Position numbers and translations under genes: made by a program. Source: Chondrus crispus (taxonomy: Eukaryota > Rhodophyta > Florideophyceae > Gigartinales > Gigartinaceae). Taken from it: DNA of 64,000 nt. Below the pieces are notes generated by a model, which saw only the letters and a program-made list of their open reading frames with translations, was not told the origin of the DNA and searched no databases. This document shows positions 9,213-18,239 of the stretch, one piece after another. Each line of letters begins with the position of its first letter. The stretch's first letter is position 1. The stretch lies in contig NW_005179078.1 of the NCBI RefSeq assembly GCF_000350225.1, positions 90,304 through 154,303 on the forward strand, written 5' to 3'.

Positions 9213-10845
9213 CTATTCAAACCCGCGGCGGAGACGGGCGCACGCAGCCCAAACGGCCGCCGCAATCACCGTCGGCACGAGGCAAGCCACGCGCTGCGCA
9301 TGCTCCGGGGCCAACACGCTGACGACCGCCGCGCCCGCGGCCACACCCTTGGCGGCGACGGTGGCGGCGTCTAGCGACTTGAGCGCGCGCGCACACACAG
9401 CGCAAGTCTTGACATGCCCCTCCATCCGCATGCCCGCCTCCTCCACCTCGCCCTCGCCAAACGCGAACCACTCCTCCCCCTCGGGCGCGTGGTTCTCCAG
9501 CCAGCGACGCATTTCCACCACAAGGCGGTCCGCGCTCGCCGGCATTTGGTACGCGCCCCACGCGCGCGAGTAGTCGCGACGCCCTTCGCTTTCGGCGTCG
9601 GTGCGCATGGCCTCTTGCTGCGTGCGCATGAGCTGCAGGTCCTGCTCGAGTAGCAAGTTGCGCCGCATGTGGTCAGCCCAGGCCGGGGCGCGGAAGAGCA
9701 CGCGGCGCGCAGAGGCGCGGATGGCAATGGTGCGCACCAGGCCCGCGCGCACGGGGACGGCATAGTACAGGAAGGATTGCCCCGTCGACGTGACGATCTC
9801 AACCAGACACGGCGGCAGGAAGCGCAGGCGGACGTTGCCGGCGTCGTAGTCGGCCGTGAAGCCAGCGGCGGAGGACGACAGGACGCGGATGGGGATCGGG
9901 GCGGCCTGCGCGCGATCGCCCAGAAAGCCGTGGTGCGCGAAGTGGATCTGTGCAGCGCGCGGGGGTGTGATTGTTAGCGACGAGCATCTAGAGCGAGGCG
10001 GCGGCGCAGGCGTGCGCATGTGCGAGTGAATACGTACATGCGCGGGGTCGAGGACGTTCTGCAGGAGGGTGGAGAAGCAGAGCGGGAGGGTGCGTTGGAA
10101 GCAGCTGTGCACGAAGCGTGCGCGGGCATCGCCCTCGAGCGAGTGCGGGGTCTCGTCTACGCGCGGCGCACGCGCGCCCATCCACACGAACAGCAGGCCT
10201 CCGCGCTCGAGCACGGGCAGGGCTTTCGCGCACGCGCGGGGCGACCGGACCGGACCGAGCTGCGGGATGCGCGCGCACGCGCCGGAGGGGGAGAAGCGCC
10301 AGCCGTGGTAGGCGCACTCGAGCGTGCCGTCTTCGGCAAGGCGCTGCGGAAGGGAGTAAGTTAGCGAGGGGCCGGGAGAGTCGGGGAGTGGGGGGAAGGG
10401 TGCGGGTACGTACGCCTTCGGAGAGGGCGGCTAGGCGATGCGGGCAGCGGTCATGGAAGACAGACCAGGCCGCGGCCGCTCGCCACACGACGAGGGGGGT
10501 GGAAAGCAGGACGATGCGCGTGGGGGTAGGGCAGAGGTCGGAGAGGGGGGCGAGAGGGTACCATTGGTCGTACCAGTTGAAGAGGGGGGCGGCGGGGGAG
10601 GGGGCAGGGCTGGTGGAAGGGGTAACGGCGGTGGCTTGCGGGATCAAGCGGCGCGGGGGACGGGGCGCGGCACGGGGGGTGGGCAGAGGGGGGAGGGGGG
10701 AAAGAGAGAGAGGGACGAGGAAGGCGAGCATCGGTTGGGTGGGGTCGCTGTGAATCAAGGGCTGAGGCGGTTGGTAAGGAGGGCGAACAAGAAGGTGACG
10801 GGGAATGGCGAGATAGAGGTGACGGAGAGGGAGCACTTTGCTCAT
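9213..10845 (-). CDS. Rieske non-heme iron oxygenase, pheophorbide-a-oxygenase/TIC55 type
   Basis: Three exons: 10845-10414, 10343-10038 and 9947-9213; introns of 70 nt (GTACGT...CCGCAG) and 90 nt (GTACGT...TGCACAG). Intron 2 is a multiple of three without stops, so it reads through if ignored. The product has FNWYDQWYPLAP, the Rieske ligands CPH and CAYHGW, the mononuclear-iron region NVLDPAH-HFAHH, and a C-terminal CAVC pair followed by two hydrophobic helices: exactly the plan of PAO/PTC52/TIC55 proteins, which are thylakoid or envelope-bound and linked to a redox-active CxxC. A Pro/Ser-rich leader fits a plastid transit peptide. The start may be 10731 (MLAFLVPLSL) instead of 10845. Substrate cannot be told from sequence. 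Confidence 0.88.
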
Positions 10846-11056
10846 TCCGCCTCCCCACGAGAAACGCTATCCCAGTCCGCCACCGTCATCGTCACTCTGT
10901 AAGCACTGTAAGTCGTGAAGTTCACTTCATTGAAATACAATTCGCTATATGTAGTTACCTCACTCACTCAATTAACTCATACGTTTCAACCATCAACCTC
11001 CCATCCACTTTCCCCATCCCCCCCTTGACCACCGTCCGAACCTACCTACCTCAGCC

Positions 11057-11779
11057 ATGCTTCCCCTTGTCGCCGCCCGCGCCGCGGCCGCGCCGCGCGC
11101 GCCGTACAGAGCACTCCCGCACCTCGCCCGCACCTTCTTCTCCGCGACGCCGCCGCGCAACGAGGGCGACCGCCCGCTGACGCAGCCGTCGACACCGCAA
11201 ACGCCGATGGCGACGGACACCGCCTCCCGTACGTATCGCACTCCAAACGCCGACCCCGCCCACGTCGCCGGACCGCGCTAACCGCCCCCGTCCCCAGTCG
11301 TGCGCAAGACGTCCGAGGCGCTCTTCATGACGGAGATGATGCGCGGCATGGCGCTGGCCCTGCAGTACTTCTTCCAGCCCAAGGTCACGCTCAACTACCC
11401 CATGGAGAAGGGGCCGCTGTCGCCGCGCTTCCGCGGCGAGCACGCGCTGCGCAGGTACGCCTCAGGCGAGGAGAGATGCATCGCGTGCAAGCTGTGCGAG
11501 GCCGTATGCCCCGCGCAGGCTATCACGATCGAGGCCGAGCCGCGCCCGGATGGCTCCAGGAGGACGACGCGCTATGATATTGATATGACCAAGTGCATCT
11601 TCTGCGGCGCGTGCCAAGAAGCTTGCCCCGTTGATGCCATTGTCGAAGGGCCCAATTATGAATATGCTACGGAGACGCATGAGGAGCTGCTGTATAACAA
11701 GGAGAAGCTACTCGCTAATGGCGATCGCTGGGAGAGCGAGATCGCGAAGAATATCGAGAATGAAAGTATGTACCGTTAG
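11057..11779 (+). CDS. NDUFS8: NADH:ubiquinone oxidoreductase subunit NDUFS8 (TYKY), complex I
   Basis: Two exons, 11057-11228 and 11298-11779, with a 69-nt intron (GTACGT...CCCCAG); 217 residues. An Arg/Ala-rich mitochondrial presequence ([29 protein letters not shown], split by Ala runs) precedes the conserved helix [21 protein letters not shown] and [15 protein letters not shown]. Two 4Fe-4S motifs follow: [12 protein letters not shown] and [12 protein letters not shown], the ligands of clusters N6a and N6b in the peripheral arm of complex I. Length and order are as in other eukaryotes. Without splicing, the exon 1 frame hits a stop at about 11280, which confirms the intron. Confidence 0.95.
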
Positions 11780-12109
11780 CCAAGTTAGGTCGCTGTCTTT
11801 ACTAGGTTAGTGCCGCCCCTGGGAATGGGGCATTGCAAATGTCGGGGGGAGGGCGTGATCGGAATGGCGAGAGCGTCAGGACGAGGAGCTCGCGCCTTCT
11901 TTAGTCGCCTTGCGAGAAGAGTCGAGAGTTGACGACAGATGGACTGTTTTCGCGAGGCGATCGTTCATAGAGAGGCGCGATTTTCAATTTTCGTTTCCTG
12001 TCCTGTCCTTGTGCATAAATGCTGCCCATTCCTTACATAACAAAGCTCCCAAAGCCTTATCTTCAACCACCGCAGCCCTGCGCTCTCCCTTACCAAACAC
12101 CAGCGCTTC
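11780..12109. other. Intergenic region before the p62-like gene
   Basis: About 330 bp with no convincing ORF. It must contain the terminator of NDUFS8 and the promoter of the dynactin p62-like gene; a TATA-like cataaatg lies at about 12013. Confidence 0.4.
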
Positions 12110-13261
12110 ATGCCGGACGACCCCCCCGGGCTCCCGGCCCGTCTCCTTTTTGCCCCCCTGCACGCGGCCGAGGCTGCCCCCGAGTCCGACGCCGCCCATC
12201 TCCGCGATCTCCACTACTGCACCTCTACCGGTCGCTTCTTCTCGTTTCTCTCCGCCGACATCGTCACCGAACGCCGCTCTTCCCGCGCGGCCAAGCAGTT
12301 CTTCTGCCCGGTCTGTCCCGACTCCCTCATCAAACTCAGCAAGCTGCGATGCCCGACCTGCAACTGGTCCACTTCCTCCGTAGGCATCTCCGACATCTCC
12401 GGCCTACTCCAACGCGATGGCGACCCGTATCCGTGGATCTCCGCTGAGATTCGCCAGCTTCACGCCCGCTTCGCCGCGCAACGCGACCCCCAACATTCCG
12501 CCCCGGAGGACGCTTCCGCCCCCGTCGCCCAGACAGCCGAGCGCAAGTCCAGCTTGCCCAAAGTACAACGCCAAGAAGAGTCTGATCAGAAGCCTCCGAA
12601 CGCGGGCAACTCGTCTACTGCGGCGCAGCGCTTCGCCAAATGGCAGGCCGAAAAAGAGAAACGCGTCTTCAGTCAGTGGATGCCGGAGATGGAAATGGTG
12701 GAGTGGACCAGTCTGCAGGGGCGCCCCGAAGGCGACATCGACGCTTTCATGGCGGAGGAGAAGCTCGACAGCTTTCTCGAAATCGAGGAGAGGGTGTGCA
12801 GCACCACGTGGCGCAAGTGCGAGGTCTCCGCGCGACGACGTGTCCCGCAAGCAAAGGTGCGTATCGGCTCCCCATTCGGAAGCGCGGAGACGAAGGAGGC
12901 GTGTCAGGTTGCGCCGGATATTGCCGCATGGATCCAACATGCGTGCCAGAGCGCGCAGCAGGGGGCTGTGTCTGTCGTCATTGGTAACAAACGGCGACGC
13001 GGAGACCTTTTTGTCACAGTAGCGAATGCCGACAAGGCAAACGAGCGAGCGGAGACCATGATTGCGCTGGGAGAAACAGCTACGCTGACGATAGGGCACT
13101 TCTCGTTTCGCGAGGAACCCGTTCCGGAAGTGCTTGGCGAGTTTTCCATGTGCACTGCGCTAGCCGTGCTCGAAGCATCGTTTCAGTATACCGAGCCTGA
13201 CATCACGGTATCTTCCGATCAAGTGTCACATCTACGGATTTATGCGCGGCATCCGCGCTGA
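12110..13261 (+). CDS. Dynactin subunit 4 (p62)-like zinc-finger protein
   Basis: Single-exon ORF of 383 residues. The N-terminus has the p62 arrangement: HLRDLHYCTSTGRF, FFCPVCPDSL, then RCPTCNWSTSSVGISD, matching the family's Cys pairs and the C-x2-C-x-W-(T/S)-S-x-x-(V/I)-G motif. The middle is a charged helical region (AKWQAEKEKRVFSQW); the last 120 residues form beta strands as in the C-terminal half of p62. Dynactin p62 is part of the pointed-end complex with Arp11, p25 and p27 and links dynactin to cargo. It is shorter than animal p62 (about 460), and the C-terminal half is divergent, so this is a family-level call. The stop is 10 bp from the end of convergent PRP38; the last 200 bp are duplicated at 39772. 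Confidence 0.66.
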   Translation: MPDDPPGLPARLLFAPLHAAEAAPESDAAHLRDLHYCTSTGRFFSFLSADIVTERRSSRAAKQFFCPVCPDSLIKLSKLRCPTCNWSTSSVGISDISGLLQRDGDPYPWISAEIRQLHARFAAQRDPQHSAPEDASAPVAQTAERKSSLPKVQRQEESDQKPPNAGNSSTAAQRFAKWQAEKEKRVFSQWMPEMEMVEWTSLQGRPEGDIDAFMAEEKLDSFLEIEERVCSTTWRKCEVSARRRVPQAKVRIGSPFGSAETKEACQVAPDIAAWIQHACQSAQQGAVSVVIGNKRRRGDLFVTVANADKANERAETMIALGETATLTIGHFSFREEPVPEVLGEFSMCTALAVLEASFQYTEPDITVSSDQVSHLRIYARHPR

Positions 13262-13271
13262 CGCCCATTGC

Positions 13272-13832
13272 CTACAAGCCTTGCAGAAGCTGAGGTCGAG
13301 GTGGCAGCTGGACAAAGCTCTCCTCGACGACATGCCTGGGCGGTAAGCGCGGCAGCGTGATGCCAACAACGAGATGTTCTCGCAGGAGGCGGTCGATGAG
13401 CTCATCGACATGAACGATAGCATGCTCCGCGGATGCTCCTTCTCTAACAACGATCTTCCGTAAGTCCGCCAGCAACGGCTCAAGCAATGCATATACGCGT
13501 GGGGGCGGTAGGGCGAGCCGCACGTAGAAGGCTCCGAGCAGGCGCGCGTATTTAAAGTCGTTTTGCGTAAGAAACACGGCGATCTCGGGCTCCTCGGGGG
13601 AGAGCTGTAGCAGCTTGAGGAGGAGGCAGAGAAAGGGGGTGGGAGGGGCGGTGACGGCAGAGATACGGTCAAGCCGAGCGGCGAGGGGAACAACGTCGGC
13701 TAGTGTCACGCCGAAACAGGATTCGTTCCAGAAGCGCGAGAGGTACACGCTGTGGCGGAGCGATGGCTCCAGGAGATTCTGCGGATCAGTGCCGCGCGAG
13801 TGCAGGGCGTAGGTGTCTGTCTTGTTCGCCAT
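13272..13832 (-). CDS. PRP38: Pre-mRNA-splicing factor PRP38
   Basis: Intron-free ORF of 186 residues matching PRP38 end to end: HSRGTDPQNLLEP, VYLSRFWNESCFGVT, PTPFLCLLLKLLQLSPEEPEI, NDFKYARLLGAFYVRL, YALLEPLLADLRKI and HVDELIDRLL, then ITLPRLPPRHVVEE. PRP38 is a tri-snRNP-associated protein needed for spliceosome activation. It lacks the RS tail of animal PRP38A, as fungal and many algal forms do. Its 3' end nearly touches the p62-like gene. A second copy at 39986-40430 carries a 116-bp deletion and is not functional, so this is the intact gene. Confidence 0.94.
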   Translation of the reverse strand: MANKTDTYALHSRGTDPQNLLEPSLRHSVYLSRFWNESCFGVTLADVVPLAARLDRISAVTAPPTPFLCLLLKLLQLSPEEPEIAVFLTQNDFKYARLLGAFYVRLALPPPRVYALLEPLLADLRKIVVREGASAEHAIVHVDELIDRLLREHLVVGITLPRLPPRHVVEESFVQLPPRPQLLQGL

Positions 13833-14806
13833 ATTGTCGGTAGCAAGACGTAAAGGGAGCTGGCTGACATGGACGGCACCTGCTAGCTATGGAGATCGGG
13901 GAAAGTTGTCCATATCAGAGGCAGTTTTTGATCTTTCCTTGCTGTCGACATTATCAATATTTCGATAGCTCAACTTGTGCAAAGAGAGCATAACGTAGGT
14001 ATTCCGGCAGAGTTCTTGCATTCATATCCGCGCTGTCTTTATTGGCGACATCCCTTACTTTGGGACTACAGCTCCGCCCCTCTTTCGACCTTCGTAGGAC
14101 TACCGATGCAAGCGAGTTCATGTCAACATGAACTCGCGCTGACATCAGCGAACATCAACTCGCATCAACAACAAGGTGAAGACCATTTCCCGTGTGCAGC
14201 CCCGAATCAATATGAACTACTTTCAGTTCCAATATCACATCCCCAACGCCAGATCGACCATGCCCACACTACCCTACACATGCTTGTCTGAGCATTCCAC
14301 AAAGCCTATGGTGGTGTCCGCTACACCCGTCCTACCTCTAGTTAGGAAGAGGCGGCTGTACCAGTCAGGATAAAGCAAAGATGAGAAAGCTCAACACAGT
14401 TACAGTATGTGCAGTTGCATTTTGCAACATATGTTACCATTCAAATAGGGGTTTTGAGCTAGTAGGTAGTGCCCTTCACACTTGTTCCGCATGAACCTCA
14501 TAGAATCACTCTTTTTTCTATTAACACTGCTGCTCGCGACGTACTGCGTGAAATGTAACGTGGTTTTCTCGCATTCTGCCTTTCGTTGATATGACATCCA
14601 TTGTCTATTGCTCAGTAGAAGCCGTGGTATTTGGTTTCGCAGTCTTTTGAAACTGGGCTACTTCGAATCACCGTACACACACACAAAATGTTTGCCAGCC
14701 GGAATTTTGCTACCATCGTCTAGCTCTAGATTGTAACAACTGTATTCAACCTTTTTTTTGAGATAGTAAGAGCTCTTCACACGTCCTTCATATCACTTAT
14801 GAGGAG
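13833..14806. other. Spacer between PRP38 and the Gypsy element
   Basis: AT-richer than the gene island, with no ORF I believe in; also present at 40431-41392. It holds the PRP38 promoter. A 22-bp insertion near 14118-14140 relative to the other copy includes a short TTCATGT/ACATGAA palindrome. Confidence 0.5.
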
Positions 14807-14989
14807 TGTTGGGGCGAAAACGGGGTACGTCGTCCGGTGTCTTACCCGTGTGTGTTTTTTTTGTGATGTGTCTGCCCTCGGCCGTACAGGACGACCGAAA
14901 ACCACCACATTTATACTCTTTTTGCGCACGGTCTACAATTACTAACTTAAACTTCCAATTACTTACACCGGTCCCAACCACGTGTCACA
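14807..14989 (-). repeat. Gypsy-1 3' LTR (183 bp)
   Basis: Nearly identical to 21366-21548 and to 41393-41575. Contains a CACGTG hexamer close to its outer U3 end. Together with AGGAG on its left it fixes the element boundary. Confidence 0.95.
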
Positions 14990-15339
14990 CAACCCCCCAC
15001 TTAGGCGGGGCCACGGGCCCCGGCCACTCAGATTTTGCCTTTGATTTTGATTTTTCTTCACCCTCCAGCCTATATCAACAGAGAGCTGGGGCTCGGACCC
15101 CCTTCCCTTCTTGTGGTATCTGCTGTCACTCTCCGTTCGCCTTTCTCGCTCCATCCCAGCCTCGTTTTAGCTCTTCCGGCCTCCTGCTTCCTGCGCTGCT
15201 TAGCTCTCGCGGCTCTTCCGCGTTGCCTCCTTGGGCCTCGTCGTAGCTTAGACCTCCTGTTTCCCACCAAATCGAGAAGCACGCAGGTGGGGTTTCAGTC
15301 CCTGCGTGCCCTCTTTGGCCCCGCTCATAGCGTAATACG

Positions 15340-16551
15340 ATGGTGAGGACCAAGCAGACAGCGGCGAAGAGCACGGGAGGTACGCGTCCGCGGAAGCGGC
15401 TCGCTCTGAAAGCTGCACGCGTCTCCAGCCGCGGCCATTTAATGTTCGAGCTCTCATCTCGAACAGATGTAACCAAGGTTTCCAAGACGGGCTCCATATT
15501 CCACATTTGGGTGGCCAGCGGGCATCACCGTTACGCCGCAACAGAACAAGAGTTCAAAAGCCTTCTAGGAGATCATGTTACCGCCCTGCTCCACCGCCAG
15601 CAGGGTGAAGAGGTTTCTCTCAAAGAGACATGGCGTCTTGGTATCACAGAGTCGTTGTCGGACACAAACCAGTACTGTCTTATAGGCGACGGTGAGTGGA
15701 ATATTGAGTCCATCTATCTCGACGTTGAAAACACGTACTATGGCGTCGACGCCGCAACCAACCTTCCTCACCGTATTTTGCTCTACACTCTAGCAATTTC
15801 CGGAACCGGGAATAGTGCAACTCACAAGATTGTTGACGATCTCTTCGAGTTTGGTGGGAGAGACCGAATTAGTGGCTTCTTAAGTATTGACCGTTTTTGC
15901 ACCGATCAAAAGGGCAGGAGTCTGAAGATGATCCATGGTCGTTCCAGGGCGGTCAATCCTCAGACTCCGATCTACCGCGTTTCCACACACGGGACCGTGC
16001 GGTTCTGAGATAATAGTGACATGTGCATCTCCGCCGCGGTCTGCAACGGTCTCCAACTACTATGGTCCCCGAACCTTACCGTCAAGTACTGGGATCTTTT
16101 AGTCCGCAACAGCCTCCTCTTTGAGAGGACCGGCTCTCCGTCGCGTCGAATCCGAGATTTCCATGACGCTGCAAAACACCTTAATCAAGATGAAGTCACT
16201 CTCCGCGGGTCGGGTCTTCGTAGTCCATCTCTCGGACTCCTCTTGAGGCTCGACCCGGGTGTCTATGTCGCGACTTTAGAAGGCTTGCCCCACATAATGC
16301 ACAGCATCTGCGTCTCGACCATACATTCCATTGTACTTGATTGTATGGAGGGGTTTCCGCTTCGGTTCTGTGCCGACGCGGTCAAAGCATGCGTTGGAGC
16401 CGACGGGATCTTCGTCGGCGTCTCCGAACTGCACCGAGTTCTCGTCGTCACCCCTTCCAAGAAGAAACGGAGCAGAATTGGACGCGTAAGCAGCCGCAGA
16501 GCACACAAGAAAGCCGCGATGCGGGGTTCGGGAAGTTCCATTCAGCATTAG
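15340..16551 (+). pseudogene. Antisense ORF of Gypsy-1: histone H3 tail mimic plus papain-like Cys-His-Asp domain
   Basis: Plus-strand ORF inside a minus-strand element, between pol and the 3' LTR; 403 residues interrupted only by a TGA at 16006-16008 (CGA in the other copy). It starts VRTKQTAAKSTGG and carries on RPRKRLALKAAR: aligned with H3 it keeps R2, T3, K4, Q5, K9, S10, T11, G12, G13, P16, R17, K18, K23, R26 and S28 but has R8A, K14T, K27V. The next 200 residues match no family I know. The C-terminal 180 residues hold DMCISAAVCNGLQLL (Cys about 229), MHSICVS (His about 321) and IVLDCMEGFPL (Asp about 334), a papain-fold-like triad layout also found at 29924-30877. It ends in a basic tail (KKKRSRIGR..RRAHKK). 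Function unknown; proteolytic or deubiquitinating activity is only inferred. Confidence 0.75.
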
Positions 16552-16675
16552 AGGTCATTGGTGATTCCCATTGTCTCCATGACCCACTCTCTATCTACTC
16601 GTAGCAAGTAATCAGCACTTCATATGCATTTCACTATCTTTCAATTCAAAGCGTAAAAATCCCTAGTCATTTGCC

Positions 16676-18193
16676 TCACTGAGAGTGCAACGGTTGCCTC
16701 TTGTCGAGGACCAGCCTTCTGGCATGTATCTCCCTTCTCGAGTAGCGTTGATGCGGCGACACTAGGGTGCACCGCGGATGGCACGCACGAGCAACTCGGC
16801 ATGGGCCATAGAACTTCGACAAGGCGATAGGCCATTTCTGCATGGGCCTGAGGGCAGCCCCTTTTGCGACCAACACTTCGTCGCCCACATTGAAAGTTGC
16901 TTCGCGACCATCTGTTAATGTGGTTGCAGCTCTGCGCCCGATTATTCTTGTTGCCCGCATCGCCCTGGCTTGCGGGAGTTCCATTTCCCGATGGCGGATC
17001 TCAGAGACTTCGAAGAGAGGCTCTTGGTCACCAGGCACCATCCTGGGCAACACCCCATAAAGCAGCTCGAACGTGGAAAATCCCACCGCCATCCTCCTGC
17101 GACGGTATCTATATAGGACTTGACGTAAAGCATCGTCCCACTCAACAATTGCAGGCGAGGCACGGAGAATCATCTTACGGACTGCTCTCTTCAATGTGCC
17201 GACCATCCGCTCTGCCCGTCCGTTCGACATAGGCGCATAGGCGAGCACTGTCTTCCCCTTAATCCCGTTTCGTGCCATGAAGGCATTCAGGACCGACGCT
17301 GTGAAACAAGTAGCGTTGTCCGAGACAACGACACGTAGTAACCCAAAACAGTGGATTATCTCTTCTTTCACGAACTTCAGCACCTCCTCTGCCGTCGAGG
17401 TGACGGTGCCCTTCGCAATTGGCCAGCCAGTCAGGTGCTCCACCGAAATAAGGATGTACTTCCCTCCAGAGGGCGTACGAGGCAATGGTCCCGCAAAATC
17501 AATAGAGTATGTATCAAATAACGAAGTCATGGGAAATCGAAGGGTGGTCTTGTACTTCGGAATTGGTGGGGCTTTCTGACAACCTTCACAACCCCGAACG
17601 TAGTCGTTCACGTCTCGGTGGACGGCAGGCCACCAATATCGGTCCAAGACGAATCTCTTCGTCGTTTGCAGATCCCAGTGGCCTCTTTCGTCGTGAAAGG
17701 CTCTAACGATCTTTCTGCGAGCCCCTATAGGCGGGATAGCGCGTAATCTATTGTTGGTCCTACGGAACAGTTGTCCATTACAAGCCATGAAACGTTTGGC
17801 GCTTCCGCAGTTGAGCCGACGTCGACGAACATCCACTTCCCTCATATCGATACCCCCGAGGTGCCTTGAAATGCCAATAAGATGGGGTTCCCACTCCATT
17901 TGCGCCTCTAGAGGATCCCAAACACTGCAGAAAAGATCTCCATCGTCGTCAGAGTCGACTCCATCCTCGCCATTGGCTTTCAGGCGGGACAGGAAGTCAG
18001 CTGCACCGTTCTTTCCTCCCGGGCGGTACTTAATTTCGAATTCGTATTCTGCTAGGAAGTCCATCCACCTTGCCAACCTCCCGTGAATGTCTTTCTTCTT
18101 AAAGGCATACTGCAGGGCTCGGTGGTCTGTTATTAGCGTGAACTTCTGTGTTGAAGGCAGGTAAACTCGGAACTTCTTCAAAGCGAAGATCAC
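16676..18193 (-). CDS. Gypsy-1 pol, RNase H and integrase part
   Basis: 505-codon stretch. RNase H: TLITDHRALQYAF and GGKNGAADFLSRL. Integrase: zinc domain H-x3-H ... CEGCQ, then the catalytic core with Asp in SIDFAGPLPRT, Asp in VVSDNATCF and Glu in SNGRAERMVGTLKRA, so the D,D,E triad is complete. The C-terminal part has the VGDEVLVAKG strand. The upstream join to reverse transcriptase is broken by a frameshift near 18200 (the other copy reads through). No chromodomain is visible at the C-terminus. Confidence 0.93.
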   Translation of the reverse strand: MIFALKKFRVYLPSTQKFTLITDHRALQYAFKKKDIHGRLARWMDFLAEYEFEIKYRPGGKNGAADFLSRLKANGEDGVDSDDDGDLFCSVWDPLEAQMEWEPHLIGISRHLGGIDMREVDVRRRRLNCGSAKRFMACNGQLFRRTNNRLRAIPPIGARRKIVRAFHDERGHWDLQTTKRFVLDRYWWPAVHRDVNDYVRGCEGCQKAPPIPKYKTTLRFPMTSLFDTYSIDFAGPLPRTPSGGKYILISVEHLTGWPIAKGTVTSTAEEVLKFVKEEIIHCFGLLRVVVSDNATCFTASVLNAFMARNGIKGKTVLAYAPMSNGRAERMVGTLKRAVRKMILRASPAIVEWDDALRQVLYRYRRRRMAVGFSTFELLYGVLPRMVPGDQEPLFEVSEIRHREMELPQARAMRATRIIGRRAATTLTDGREATFNVGDEVLVAKGAALRPMQKWPIALSKFYGPCRVARACHPRCTLVSPHQRYSRREIHARRLVLDKRQPLHSQ

Positions 18194-18239
18194 AGCCAGG
18201 CCTGTCGCTCACAGGCGGAATACTTCCTCTCGGCTGACT

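Noticed and set aside
15340..15430. A true histone H3 gene or pseudogene
   Set aside because: Only the tail (to about residue 29) matches; the histone-fold sequence is absent and the frame continues into unrelated protein in both copies.
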